From Streptomyces regalis (GTDB lineage Bacteria; Actinomycetota; Actinomycetes; Streptomycetales; Streptomycetaceae), in contig NZ_LLZG01000025.1 of the NCBI RefSeq assembly GCF_001509475.1, positions 1-64,000 on the forward strand: 64,000 nt of DNA, read 5' to 3'. The stretch's first letter is position 1. Each line of letters opens with the position of its first letter. The notes beneath the pieces are model-generated. The model searched no databases and was not told the DNA's origin. It saw only the letters and a program-made list of their open reading frames with translations. Below, piece after piece: positions 29,224 to 36,844 of the stretch. Both the position numbers and the translations under genes were made by a program.

Positions 29224-29972
29224 TCGGCCTCGTGCTGGCGGCCGGCGCCGGACGGCGTCTGCGCCCCTACACCGACAGCCTTCCCAAGGCTCTGGTGCCG
29301 GTGGGGCCCGCGGGCATAGAGGGCGAACCCACGGTTCTCGATCTCACCCTGGGCAACTTCGCCGAGATCGGGCTGACCGAGGTCGCGATCATCGTCGGCT
29401 ACCGCAAGGAGGCCGTCTACGCGCGCAAGGAAGCCCTTGAGCAGAAGTACGGCCTGAAGCTCACCCTCATCGACAACGACAAGGCCGAGGAGTGGAACAA
29501 CGCCTACTCCCTGTGGTGCGGCCGTGACGCCCTCAAGGACGGCGTGATCCTCGCCAACGGCGACACCGTGCACCCGGTCTCCGTCGAGAAGACGCTGCTC
29601 GCCGCACGCGGCGACGGCAAGAAGATCATCCTCGCCCTGGACACGGTCAAGCACCTGGCCGACGAGGAGATGAAGGTCGTCGTCGACCCCGAGAAGGGCA
29701 TGACGAAGATCACCAAGCTGATGGACCCCGCCGAGGCCACCGGCGAGTACATCGGCGTCACCCTCATCGAGGGCGACGCCGCCCCCGAGCTGGCCGACGC
29801 CCTGAAGACCGTGTGGGAGACCGACCCGCAGCAGTTCTACGAGCATGGCTACCAGGAGCTCGTGAACCGCGGCTTCCGGATCGACGTGGCGCCGATCGGC
29901 GACGTCAAGTGGGTGGAGATCGACAATCACGACGATCTCGCCCGCGGACGGGAGATCGCGTGCCAGTACTGA
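29220..29972 (+). CDS. Sugar/polyol-phosphate nucleotidyltransferase (cytidylyltransferase-like)
   Basis: 250-residue cytosolic enzyme with the nucleotidyltransferase signature LVLAAGAGRRLRPYTDSLPKAL (core AAGAGRRLRP) and the metal-binding Asp in ILANGDTV. It lacks the left-handed helix domain of GlmU/RmlA types, so it resembles LicC- and MIP-type cytidylyltransferases that activate choline-phosphate or inositol-phosphate. It couples to both CDP-alcohol transferases in this cassette, so the product is probably a CDP-polyol. ATG at 29220 follows AAGGAG and overlaps the previous stop; its 3' end overlaps the next gene by 13 bp. Confidence 0.75.
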   Translation: MIGLVLAAGAGRRLRPYTDSLPKALVPVGPAGIEGEPTVLDLTLGNFAEIGLTEVAIIVGYRKEAVYARKEALEQKYGLKLTLIDNDKAEEWNNAYSLWCGRDALKDGVILANGDTVHPVSVEKTLLAARGDGKKIILALDTVKHLADEEMKVVVDPEKGMTKITKLMDPAEATGEYIGVTLIEGDAAPELADALKTVWETDPQQFYEHGYQELVNRGFRIDVAPIGDVKWVEIDNHDDLARGREIACQY

Positions 29973-31021
29973 CCCGGCTGATTCCCTCGCCGGTCGTCGT
30001 GGATATCCGCCCGGGTGCCCTCGACGACCTGGGCGGTGTGCTCGCCGACGAACGCATCTCGCACTCCGGCAAGCTGGCCGTCGCGGTCAGCAACGGTTCC
30101 GGCGCCCGGCTCAAGGAGCGGCTCGCTCCCGCGCTGCCCGGCGCCAGCTGGTACGAGGTGGGCGGCGGCACCCTCGACGACGCGGTCCGGCTGGCGAGCG
30201 ACATAAAGGCCGGCCACTACGACGCGGTCGTCGGGCTCGGCGGCGGCAAGATCATCGACTGCGCCAAGTTCGCCGCGGCGCGCGTGGGCCTGCCCCTGGT
30301 CGCCGTACCGACGAACCTCGCGCACGACGGCCTGTGCTCGCCGGTCGCCACCCTCGACAACGACGCGGGCCGCGGCTCCTACGGGGTGCCGAACCCGATC
30401 GCGGTCGTCATCGACCTCGACGTCATCCACGAGGCCCCGGCCCGCTTCGTGCGTGCCGGCATCGGCGACGCGATCTCCAACATCTCCGCGATCGCGGACT
30501 GGGAGCTCGCCCACCGCGTCAACGGCGAGAAGATCGACGGCCTCGCCGCCGCGATCGCCCGTCAGGCGGGCGAGGCGGTACTCCGGCATCCCGGCGGCAT
30601 AGGAGACACCGAGTTCCTCCAGGTGCTCGCCGAAGCGCTGGTGCTCAGCGGTATCGCCATGTCGGTGTCGGGCGACTCCCGTCCGTCCTCCGGCGCGTGC
30701 CACGAGATCAACCACGCCTTCGACCTGCTGTTCCCCAGACGCGCGGCCGCCCACGGCGAGCAGTGCGGTCTGGGCGCGGCCTTCGCGATGTACCTGCGCG
30801 GAGCCCACGAGGAGTCGGCCTACATGGCCGAGGTACTGCGTCGGCACGGGCTCCCGGTGCTGCCGGAGGAGATCGGCTTCACGGACGAGGAGTTCGTCCG
30901 CGTCGTCGAGTTCGCCCCGCAGACCCGGCCCGGCCGCTACACGATCCTCGAACACCTCGACCTGACCACCGACCAGATCAAGGACATCTACGCCGACTAT
31001 GTCAAGGCCATCGGTAGCTGA
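29960..31021 (+). CDS. Iron-containing alcohol dehydrogenase, glycerol-1-phosphate dehydrogenase-like
   Basis: 353-residue NAD(P)-dependent, metal-dependent dehydrogenase of the EgsA/AraM type. GLGGGKIIDCAKFAA is the nucleotide site; VPTNLAHDGLCSPVA resembles the 'PT..SHDG..SP' segment of sn-glycerol-1-phosphate dehydrogenases; the metal ligands are the Asp in GIGDAISN and the His residues in GACHEINHAFD and AAHGEQ. The known reaction is reduction of dihydroxyacetone phosphate to sn-glycerol-1-phosphate. The GTG at 29960 follows GGGAG. It sits between a nucleotidyltransferase and a CDP-alcohol transferase, consistent with making, activating and transferring a polyol phosphate. The exact polyol is not proven. 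Confidence 0.72.
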   Translation: MPVLTRLIPSPVVVDIRPGALDDLGGVLADERISHSGKLAVAVSNGSGARLKERLAPALPGASWYEVGGGTLDDAVRLASDIKAGHYDAVVGLGGGKIIDCAKFAAARVGLPLVAVPTNLAHDGLCSPVATLDNDAGRGSYGVPNPIAVVIDLDVIHEAPARFVRAGIGDAISNISAIADWELAHRVNGEKIDGLAAAIARQAGEAVLRHPGGIGDTEFLQVLAEALVLSGIAMSVSGDSRPSSGACHEINHAFDLLFPRRAAAHGEQCGLGAAFAMYLRGAHEESAYMAEVLRRHGLPVLPEEIGFTDEEFVRVVEFAPQTRPGRYTILEHLDLTTDQIKDIYADYVKAIGS

Positions 31022-31778
31022 ACTCCGCCCCGTCGTTCACCCCGCGGGGGTGAAGGACAGGCGCAGCGGTGAGCACTGGATGGGACGCCTCTACATGCGC
31101 GAGGTGTCCCTGCGGGTCGACCGCTACCTGGTGAACACCAGGGTCACGCCCAACCAGCTCACGTACCTGATGACCGTCTGTGGTGTCCTCGCGGCCCCGG
31201 CACTGCTGGTGCCGGGGATCCCGGGGGCGGTGCTCGGCGTGGTCATGGTCCAGCTCTACCTGTTGCTGGACTGCGTCGACGGCGAGATCGCCCGCTGGAG
31301 GAAGCAGTACTCGCTCGGCGGGGTCTACATGGACCGCGTCGGCGCCTACCTGACCGACGCGGCGGTACTGGTCGGCTTCGGCCTGCGCGCCGCCGACCTG
31401 TGGGGCAGCGGCCGTATCGACTGGCTGTGGGCGTTCCTCGGCACGCTGGCCGCGCTCGGCGCGATCCTGATCAAGGCGGAGACCGACCTCGTCGGTGTCG
31501 CCCGGCACCAGAACGGGCTGGCGCCGGTCAAGGAGGCCGCCTCCGAGATGCGCTCCTCCGGCATGGCGCTGGCCCGCAAGGCGGCCGCCGCGCTCAAGTT
31601 CCACCGTCTGGTCCTCGGCATCGAGGCGTCCCTGCTGATCCTGGTCCTGGCGGTCCTCGACCAGGTCCGCGGCGACCTGTTCTTCTCCCGCCTCGGCGTC
31701 GCGGTGCTGGCCGGCATCGCGCTGTTGCAGACCCTGCTGCACCTCGTGTCCATCCTCGCCTCGAGCAGGCTGAAGTGA
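30999..31778 (+). CDS. CDP-alcohol phosphatidyltransferase family protein (atypical active site)
   Basis: 259-residue membrane protein with about six spans. The motif begins DCVDGEIAR, continues with Gly and the third Asp in GVYMD, but the position of the fourth Asp is Ala (DRVGA). The fourth Asp is the proposed catalytic base in this superfamily, so the reaction or base residue may differ, or a nearby Asp (YLTD) may serve. ATG at 30999 overlaps the previous gene by 23 bp and has only a weak ribosome site; a later GTG (about 31049) is possible. It is the second such enzyme in the cassette. Confidence 0.75.
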   Translation: MSRPSVAELRPVVHPAGVKDRRSGEHWMGRLYMREVSLRVDRYLVNTRVTPNQLTYLMTVCGVLAAPALLVPGIPGAVLGVVMVQLYLLLDCVDGEIARWRKQYSLGGVYMDRVGAYLTDAAVLVGFGLRAADLWGSGRIDWLWAFLGTLAALGAILIKAETDLVGVARHQNGLAPVKEAASEMRSSGMALARKAAAALKFHRLVLGIEASLLILVLAVLDQVRGDLFFSRLGVAVLAGIALLQTLLHLVSILASSRLK

Positions 31779-32656
31779 GCGGCATGAAGGTCGGCGCGGT
31801 GATCATCACCATGGGCAACCGCCCCGACGAGCTCCGTGCCCTGCTCGACTCGATCGCCAAGCAGGACGGCGACCCGGTCCAGGTCGTCGTGGTCGGCAAC
31901 GGCTCCCCGGTGCCCGACGTCCCCGAAGGCGTCCGCACGATCGAGCTGCCCGAGAACCTCGGCATCCCCGGCGGCCGCAACGTCGGCATCGAGGCCTTCG
32001 GCCCCAGCGGGCGCGATGTCGACGTACTGTTGTTCCTCGACGACGACGGCCTCCTCGCCCACCACGACACCGCCGAACTGTGCCGCCAGGCCTTCGAGGC
32101 CGACCCGAAGCTCGGCATCGTCAGCTTCCGCATCGCCGACCCGGACACCGGCGTCACCCAGCGCCGCCACGTCCCCCGGCTGCGTGCCTCCGACCCGCTG
32201 CGCTCCTCCCGGGTCACGACCTTCCTCGGCGGCGCCAACGCCGTCCGCACCCAGGTCTTCGCCGAGGTCGGCGGGCTGCCGGACGAGTTCTTCTACGCCC
32301 ATGAGGAAACCGACCTGGCGTGGCGGGCCCTCGACGCGGGCTGGATGATCGACTACCGGTCCGACATGGTGCTGTACCACCCGACGACCGCGCCCTCCCG
32401 GCACGCGGTCTACCACCGCATGGTCGCCCGCAACCGCGTCTGGCTCGCCCGCCGCAACCTCCCCGCCCCCCTCGTCCCGGTCTATCTGGGCGTCTGGATG
32501 CTGCTCACCCTCCTGCGCCGTCCTTCCCGGCCTGCCCTCAAGGCATGGTTCGGTGGATTCAGGGAAGGCTGGACCACCCCGTGCGGTCCCCGCAGGCCCA
32601 TGAAGTGGCGTACGGTGTGGCGGCTGACTCGACTGGGCCGACCTCCCGTCATCTGA
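31775..32656 (+). CDS. Family 2 glycosyltransferase
   Basis: 293-residue GT-A fold glycosyltransferase without membrane spans of its own. It has VGAVIITMGNRPDEL at the start, the nucleotide-sugar Asp segment LFLDDDGLL, and HEETDLAWRA, the typical GT2 acceptor-side motif with the catalytic base. The C-terminal Arg-rich end may attach to the membrane. It likely adds a sugar to the lipid- or polyol-phosphate product of this cassette; UDP-galactose from the divergent galE is a possible donor. The GTG at 31775 overlaps the previous stop (GTGA); ATG at 31784 is an alternative. Confidence 0.82.
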   Translation: MSGMKVGAVIITMGNRPDELRALLDSIAKQDGDPVQVVVVGNGSPVPDVPEGVRTIELPENLGIPGGRNVGIEAFGPSGRDVDVLLFLDDDGLLAHHDTAELCRQAFEADPKLGIVSFRIADPDTGVTQRRHVPRLRASDPLRSSRVTTFLGGANAVRTQVFAEVGGLPDEFFYAHEETDLAWRALDAGWMIDYRSDMVLYHPTTAPSRHAVYHRMVARNRVWLARRNLPAPLVPVYLGVWMLLTLLRRPSRPALKAWFGGFREGWTTPCGPRRPMKWRTVWRLTRLGRPPVI

Positions 32657-32764
32657 CAAGCTCGACCCTTAGAGCCACCGGGCCGTATCCGGGCTGTACC
32701 CGAGTCCGAGGGTTCATGCCAGGCCCGCACAGGCTGCGCATCTCGAAGACGAAAGTTTCAACTG

Positions 32765-33694
32765 GTGAGTGAGACAACGCACGACGGCGGTGTCGCGGTG
32801 AGCGCGCCTCCGTCGCCCGACGAGGGCCTCACGGCGGCACAGCTCGCCGCCAAGTACGGGCTGTCCGTGAGCGGTGCCCGCCCTTCGCTGTTCGAGTACG
32901 TCCGCCAGCTCTGGGACCGGCGGCACTTCATCCTCGCGTTCTCGCGGGCGAAGCTGACCGCCCAGTACAGCCAGGCGAAGCTCGGACAGCTCTGGCAGGT
33001 GGCCACGCCCCTGCTGAACGCGGCGGTGTACTTCTTCATCTTCGGCCTCATCCTCAAGGCAGACCGCGGCATGGACCGCGAGGTGTACATCCCGTTCCTC
33101 GTCACCGGCGTGTTCGTGTTCACCTTCACCCAGAGCTCGGTGATGGCGGGCGTGCGCGCGATCTCCGGCAACCTCGGCCTGGTCCGCGCACTGCACTTCC
33201 CGCGCGCCTCGCTGCCGATCTCCTTCGCGCTCCAGCAGCTCCAGCAGCTGCTGTTCTCGATGATCGTGCTGTTCGTGGTGGCCGTCGGCTTCGGCAGCTA
33301 CCCGCGCCTGTCCTGGCTGCTGATCGTGCCGGCGCTGGTGCTGCAGTTCCTCTTCAACACCGGCCTTGCGATGATCATGGCCCGTGCGGGCGCCAAGACC
33401 CCGGACCTGGCCCAGCTCATGCCGTTCGTGATGCGTACGTGGATGTACGCGTCCGGCGTGATGTTCTCCATCCCGATCATGCTGAAGGACCGGCCGGAGT
33501 GGATCGCGACCGTCCTGCAGTGGAACCCGGCCGCGATCTACATGGACCTGATGCGCTTCGCCCTCATCGACGGCTACGGCTCCGAGAACCTCCCCGACCA
33601 CGTCTGGGCTGCCGCGCTCGGCTGGGCCCTGCTGTTCGCCGTCGGCGGCTTCGTGTACTTCTGGAAGGCGGAGGAGAGGTACGGCCGTGGCTGA
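32765..33694 (+). CDS. ABC-2 type polysaccharide exporter, permease subunit (Wzm/TagG-like)
   Basis: 309-residue inner-membrane permease with six hydrophobic segments, beginning with the amphipathic interface helix of polysaccharide exporters (LWDRRHFILAFSRAKLTAQYSQAKLGQLW, core SRAKLTAQYSQ). The family exports teichoic acids or lipid-linked glycans together with a TagH/Wzt-type ATPase, which is encoded next with an 8-bp overlap. The GTG at 32765 has a weak ribosome site; the 108-bp gap before it is the only real gap in the cassette and may hold a promoter. Confidence 0.85.
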   Translation: MSETTHDGGVAVSAPPSPDEGLTAAQLAAKYGLSVSGARPSLFEYVRQLWDRRHFILAFSRAKLTAQYSQAKLGQLWQVATPLLNAAVYFFIFGLILKADRGMDREVYIPFLVTGVFVFTFTQSSVMAGVRAISGNLGLVRALHFPRASLPISFALQQLQQLLFSMIVLFVVAVGFGSYPRLSWLLIVPALVLQFLFNTGLAMIMARAGAKTPDLAQLMPFVMRTWMYASGVMFSIPIMLKDRPEWIATVLQWNPAAIYMDLMRFALIDGYGSENLPDHVWAAALGWALLFAVGGFVYFWKAEERYGRG

Positions 33695-34466
33695 GCACAG
33701 GACGGATGCCCACATCCCCACCGTCATCGCGGACGAGCTGCACATCGTCTACCGCGTCAATGGCGCCAAGACCGGCAAGGGCAGCGCCACCGCCGCCCTC
33801 AGCCGCATCATGAAGCGCGGCGAGGAGCGCGGCGTACGCAAGGTGCACGCCGTCCGCGGCGTCTCCTTCGTCGCCTACCGCGGCGAGGCCATCGGCCTGA
33901 TCGGCTCCAACGGCTCCGGCAAGTCCACCCTGCTGCGCGCCATCGCCGGCCTGCTCCCGCCCGAGAAGGGCAAGGTCTACACCGACGGCCAGCCCTCGCT
34001 GCTGGGCGTGAACGCGGCCCTGATGAACGACCTGACCGGCGAGCGCAACGTCATATTGGGCGGGCTCGCCATGGGCATGACCCGCGAGCAGATCAAGGAG
34101 CGCTACCAGGAGATCGTCGACTTCTCCGGCATCAACGAGAAGGGCGACTTCATCACCCTGCCGATGCGCACCTACTCCTCCGGCATGGCTGCCCGGCTGC
34201 GCTTCTCCATCGCCGCCGCCAAGGACCACGACGTCCTCATGATCGACGAGGCGCTGGCCACCGGCGACCGCAAGTTCCAGAAGCGCTCAGAGGAACGCAT
34301 CCGCGAGCTGCGCAAGGAAGCCGGCACCGTGTTTCTGGTCAGTCACAACAACAAGTCGATCCGCGACACCTGCAACCGCGTCCTGTGGCTGGAACGCGGC
34401 GAGCTGCGGATGGACGGCCCCACGGACGAGGTCCTCAAGGAGTACGAGAAGTTCACGGGCAAGTAG
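33687..34466 (+). CDS. ABC-type polysaccharide exporter, ATPase subunit (Wzt/TagH-like)
   Basis: 259-residue cytoplasmic ATPase. Walker A is GSNGSGKST, the signature is in the TYSSGMAARLRFS segment (degenerate SSGM, normal for this subfamily), and Walker B is VLMIDEALATGD with the H-loop SHNNKS. It has the inserted glycine-rich loop before Walker A typical of TagH/Wzt. There is no C-terminal carbohydrate-recognition domain, so substrate choice is likely set by the permease. It overlaps the permease by 8 bp and is followed by a strong terminator, marking the end of the cassette. Confidence 0.88.
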   Translation: MAEHRTDAHIPTVIADELHIVYRVNGAKTGKGSATAALSRIMKRGEERGVRKVHAVRGVSFVAYRGEAIGLIGSNGSGKSTLLRAIAGLLPPEKGKVYTDGQPSLLGVNAALMNDLTGERNVILGGLAMGMTREQIKERYQEIVDFSGINEKGDFITLPMRTYSSGMAARLRFSIAAAKDHDVLMIDEALATGDRKFQKRSEERIRELRKEAGTVFLVSHNNKSIRDTCNRVLWLERGELRMDGPTDEVLKEYEKFTGK

Positions 34467-34506
34467 TCCACCCGGACATGGGCCGTACGGCCCAGCACGC
34501 TTCCCA

Positions 34507-34537
34507 GGGCCCCGCCGGAACTGCCCCGGCGGGGCCC
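34507..34537 (+). terminator. Hairpin terminator after the ABC exporter
   Basis: Twelve perfect base pairs (GGGCCCCGCCGG with its complement at 34526-34537) around a 7-nt loop, 40 bp after the ATPase stop. It separates the surface-polymer cassette from the hopanoid operon. Confidence 0.75.
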
Positions 34538-34638
34538 CGCTTCTGCAAAGGAAACGTCAACTCCGGCCGACCGTAGGAATCTTGACGACAATCGGTGTGT
34601 TGTTGTGATGTGCAGGACACCCGCACGGGTCGCGCCCC

Positions 34639-34665
34639 GTTGTACAACGTAAGCTGTACCGGTAC
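34639..34665. promoter_or_regulatory. Paired palindromes upstream of the hopanoid operon
   Basis: Two perfect 10-bp palindromes, GTTGTACAAC (34639-34648) and GTACCGGTAC (34656-34665), lie with centres 17 bp apart in the 388-bp gap between the exporter and hpnC. They are the only conspicuous dyads in the region and are candidate operator or promoter elements for the operon. A possible -10 box TAGAAC is at 34771-34776. The remaining gap shows nothing else. Confidence 0.35.
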
Positions 34666-34792
34666 CGAAACGCGGCAAGTGGGGCGATAAGGCGCGACAC
34701 CCCTCTCCCTGGGCTGCGGCGCGGACGGCCGGGCGGCGTGTCCGAAATAGTGTGCATTGGGTCTGCGGTGTAGAACGGGAGATGTGACGGCA

Positions 34793-34858
34793 ATGGCTAC
34801 GGAAACTCCCCAGCTCCACGCAGCATGTGCCGTCCCCGCGCCGGGCAGCCCGCGGTGA
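34793..34858 (+). CDS. Possible 21-residue leader peptide before hpnC
   Basis: A short frame starts with ATG at 34793, preceded by GGGAG eleven bases upstream, and stops in a GTGA overlap with the hpnC GTG. It encodes MATETPQLHAACAVPAPGSPR without recognisable similarity. Overlap and ribosome site suggest translational coupling to hpnC, but it could equally be chance. Confidence 0.3.
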   Translation: MATETPQLHAACAVPAPGSPR

Positions 34859-35754
34859 CGGGACCAAGCGCGCGCACAGGTGATCCGGAGCGCGGCACCC
34901 TCGACAAGGCCGCCGCGGAGAACTTCCCCGTGGCGCCGTTCTTCCTGCCCAGAGCCTGGCGCACCGACCTCATGGCCGTCTACGGCTTCGCCCGCCTGGT
35001 CGACGACATCGGCGACGGCGATCTCGCTCCGGGCGGCGCCGACGCCCGTCTGCTCGGCGTGTCGTCCGAGGGTGCCGACGACCCTCTCGTCCTCCTCGAC
35101 GCCTTCGAGGCCGATCTGCGCCGTGTCTTCGACGGCACCCCGCGCCACCCCTTGCTGCGTCGTCTGCAGCCGACCGTCCGCCGCCGCTCGCTGACCCCCG
35201 AGCCCTTCCTCGGCCTGATCGCCGCCAACCGCCAGGACCAGCTCGTGAGGCGGTACGAGACCTACGACGATCTTCTTGCCTACTGCGAACTGTCCGCCAA
35301 CCCGGTCGGCCGTCTCGTCCTCGCCATCACCGGCACCGAGACCCCCGAGCGGATCCGCCGCTCCGACGCGGTGTGCACGGCGCTGCAGATCGTCGAACAC
35401 CTTCAGGACGTCGCCGAGGATCTCGGTCGTGACCGGATCTATCTGCCGGCGGACGACATGAAGCGTTTTCACGTCGAGGAAACCGATCTCGCGGTAAAAA
35501 CAGCAGGCGCATCGGTGCGCGCACTGGTTGCATACGAAGCGGAACGTGCCCAGAACCTCCTGAATGAAGGCACCCCCCTGGTGGGTAGCGTCCACGGCAG
35601 GCTCAAGCTGCTGCTCGCGGGTTTCGTGGCGGGGGGAAGGGCGGCGATCCGTGCGATCGCCGCCGCCGAATACGACGTACTTCCCGGCCCGCCCAAGGCC
35701 AGCAAGCTCCAGCTGCTGCGTGAGGCGGGCGTGACTCTGCGAGGAGAGGGGTGA
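34855..35754 (+). CDS. hpnC: Squalene synthase HpnC (presqualene diphosphate to hydroxysqualene)
   Basis: 299-residue soluble or membrane-associated trans-isoprenyl enzyme. Its two Asp-rich metal sites are LVDDIGD near the start and HLQDVAEDLGRDRIYLP. In the three-enzyme bacterial route HpnD makes presqualene diphosphate from two farnesyl diphosphates, HpnC converts it to hydroxysqualene, and HpnE reduces that to squalene (established in other bacteria). GTG at 34855 is preferred because it overlaps a leader frame and opens at the conserved region; ATG at 34825 lacks a ribosome site. It overlaps hpnD by 4 bp. Confidence 0.88.
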   Translation: MTGPSARTGDPERGTLDKAAAENFPVAPFFLPRAWRTDLMAVYGFARLVDDIGDGDLAPGGADARLLGVSSEGADDPLVLLDAFEADLRRVFDGTPRHPLLRRLQPTVRRRSLTPEPFLGLIAANRQDQLVRRYETYDDLLAYCELSANPVGRLVLAITGTETPERIRRSDAVCTALQIVEHLQDVAEDLGRDRIYLPADDMKRFHVEETDLAVKTAGASVRALVAYEAERAQNLLNEGTPLVGSVHGRLKLLLAGFVAGGRAAIRAIAAAEYDVLPGPPKASKLQLLREAGVTLRGEG

Positions 35755-36701
35755 TCCGGACCGTGGAGTCAGAACCACACGCGTCCGCACCGGTACTCGC
35801 CGCCTACAGCTACTGCGAGGCCGTCACCGGACAGCAGGCCCGTAACTTCGCCTACGGCATCAGGCTGCTGCCGACGCCCAAGCGCCGCGCGATGTCGGCG
35901 CTCTACGCGTTCTCGCGCCGCGTCGACGACATCGGCGACGGTGCGCTGACCACCGAGGTCAAGATCGCCAGGCTCGAGGACACCCGGGAGCTGCTGACCC
36001 GGATCCGCGACCGGGCGGTCGACGAGGACGAGGTCGACCCCGTGGCCGTCGCCCTCGCGCACGCCGCCGACACCTTCCCGATCCCGCTCGGCGGCCTGGA
36101 CGAGCTCATCGACGGCGTCCTGATGGACGTGCGCGGCGAGACCTACGAGACCTGGGACGACCTCAAGGTCTACTGCCGCTGCGTCGCGGGCGCCATCGGT
36201 CGCCTCTCGCTCGGTGTGTTCGGCACGGAACCCGGGGCGCGCGGCGCCGAGCGCGCGTCGGAGTACGCCGACACGCTCGGGCTCGCGCTGCAGCTCACCA
36301 ATATCCTGCGCGACGTCCGCGAGGACGCCGTAGGGGGGCGCACCTATCTGCCCTCCGACGACCTCGCCAAGTTCGGCTGCTCGGTCGGCTTCAGCGGGCC
36401 GAACCCGCCGGAGGGCTCCGACTTCGCGGGCCTCGTGCACTTCGAAGTGCGTCGGGCCCGCGCCCTTTTCGCCGAGGGCTACCGGCTGCTCCCCATGCTG
36501 GACCGGCGCAGCGGTGCCTGTGTCGCCGCCATGGCCGGCATCTACCGCCGCCTCCTCGACCGCATCGAGCGCGACCCCGAGGCCGTGCTGCGCGGCCGGG
36601 TCTCCCTGCCGGGGCGCGAGAAGGCGTACGTCGCCGTGCGTGGCCTGAGCGGTCTGGACGCCCGGCATGTGACCCGTCGTACCGTCAGGAGGCGGGCCTG
36701 A
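35751..36701 (+). CDS. hpnD: Presqualene diphosphate synthase HpnD
   Basis: 316-residue enzyme condensing two farnesyl diphosphates to presqualene diphosphate. It has the first Asp motif RRVDDIGDGAL and the second, LTNILRDVREDAVGGRTYLP, plus the FAYGIRLLPTPKRRAMSALYAF signature (core RLLPTPKRR) of phytoene/squalene synthases. The start GTG at 35751 overlaps the hpnC stop and follows GGAGAGG. Its stop overlaps by one base with the ATG of a tiny coupled gene. Paired hpnC/hpnD/hpnE indicates squalene rather than carotenoid formation. Confidence 0.92.
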   Translation: MIRTVESEPHASAPVLAAYSYCEAVTGQQARNFAYGIRLLPTPKRRAMSALYAFSRRVDDIGDGALTTEVKIARLEDTRELLTRIRDRAVDEDEVDPVAVALAHAADTFPIPLGGLDELIDGVLMDVRGETYETWDDLKVYCRCVAGAIGRLSLGVFGTEPGARGAERASEYADTLGLALQLTNILRDVREDAVGGRTYLPSDDLAKFGCSVGFSGPNPPEGSDFAGLVHFEVRRARALFAEGYRLLPMLDRRSGACVAAMAGIYRRLLDRIERDPEAVLRGRVSLPGREKAYVAVRGLSGLDARHVTRRTVRRRA

Positions 36702-36844
36702 TGGACATTCCGGTCCAAGGTGATGCCACCGGCGAAAAGCGGCGGGCAACCCTCCGCGCCCGGGTCGCGTCCCTGACTGAGACGACCGGCCGTGCAGCGT
36801 TCAAGCACCGGCTCGGCGGTCGCGCACGGGAGGGTGCACGATGA
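36701..36844 (+). CDS. Small coupled protein between hpnD and hpnE (DUF6380-like)
   Basis: 47 codons starting at an ATG that shares one base with the hpnD stop (TGATG) and stopping in an ATGA overlap with hpnE. AGGAGG lies nine bases before the ATG, so translation is strongly supported. The product is soluble and basic, with the sequence pattern GEKRRATLRARVASLTET and no membrane span. From memory it resembles the Streptomyces small family DUF6380. Function is unknown; its place suggests a role with the squalene enzymes or as a translational spacer. Confidence 0.65.
   Translation: MDIPVQGDATGEKRRATLRARVASLTETTGRAAFKHRLGGRAREGAR

Noticed and set aside
27379..34466. Phosphonate biosynthesis cluster (because of cytidylyltransferase and iron alcohol dehydrogenase)
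   Set aside because: There is no PEP mutase or phosphonopyruvate decarboxylase; the dehydrogenase resembles the glycerol-1-phosphate type.
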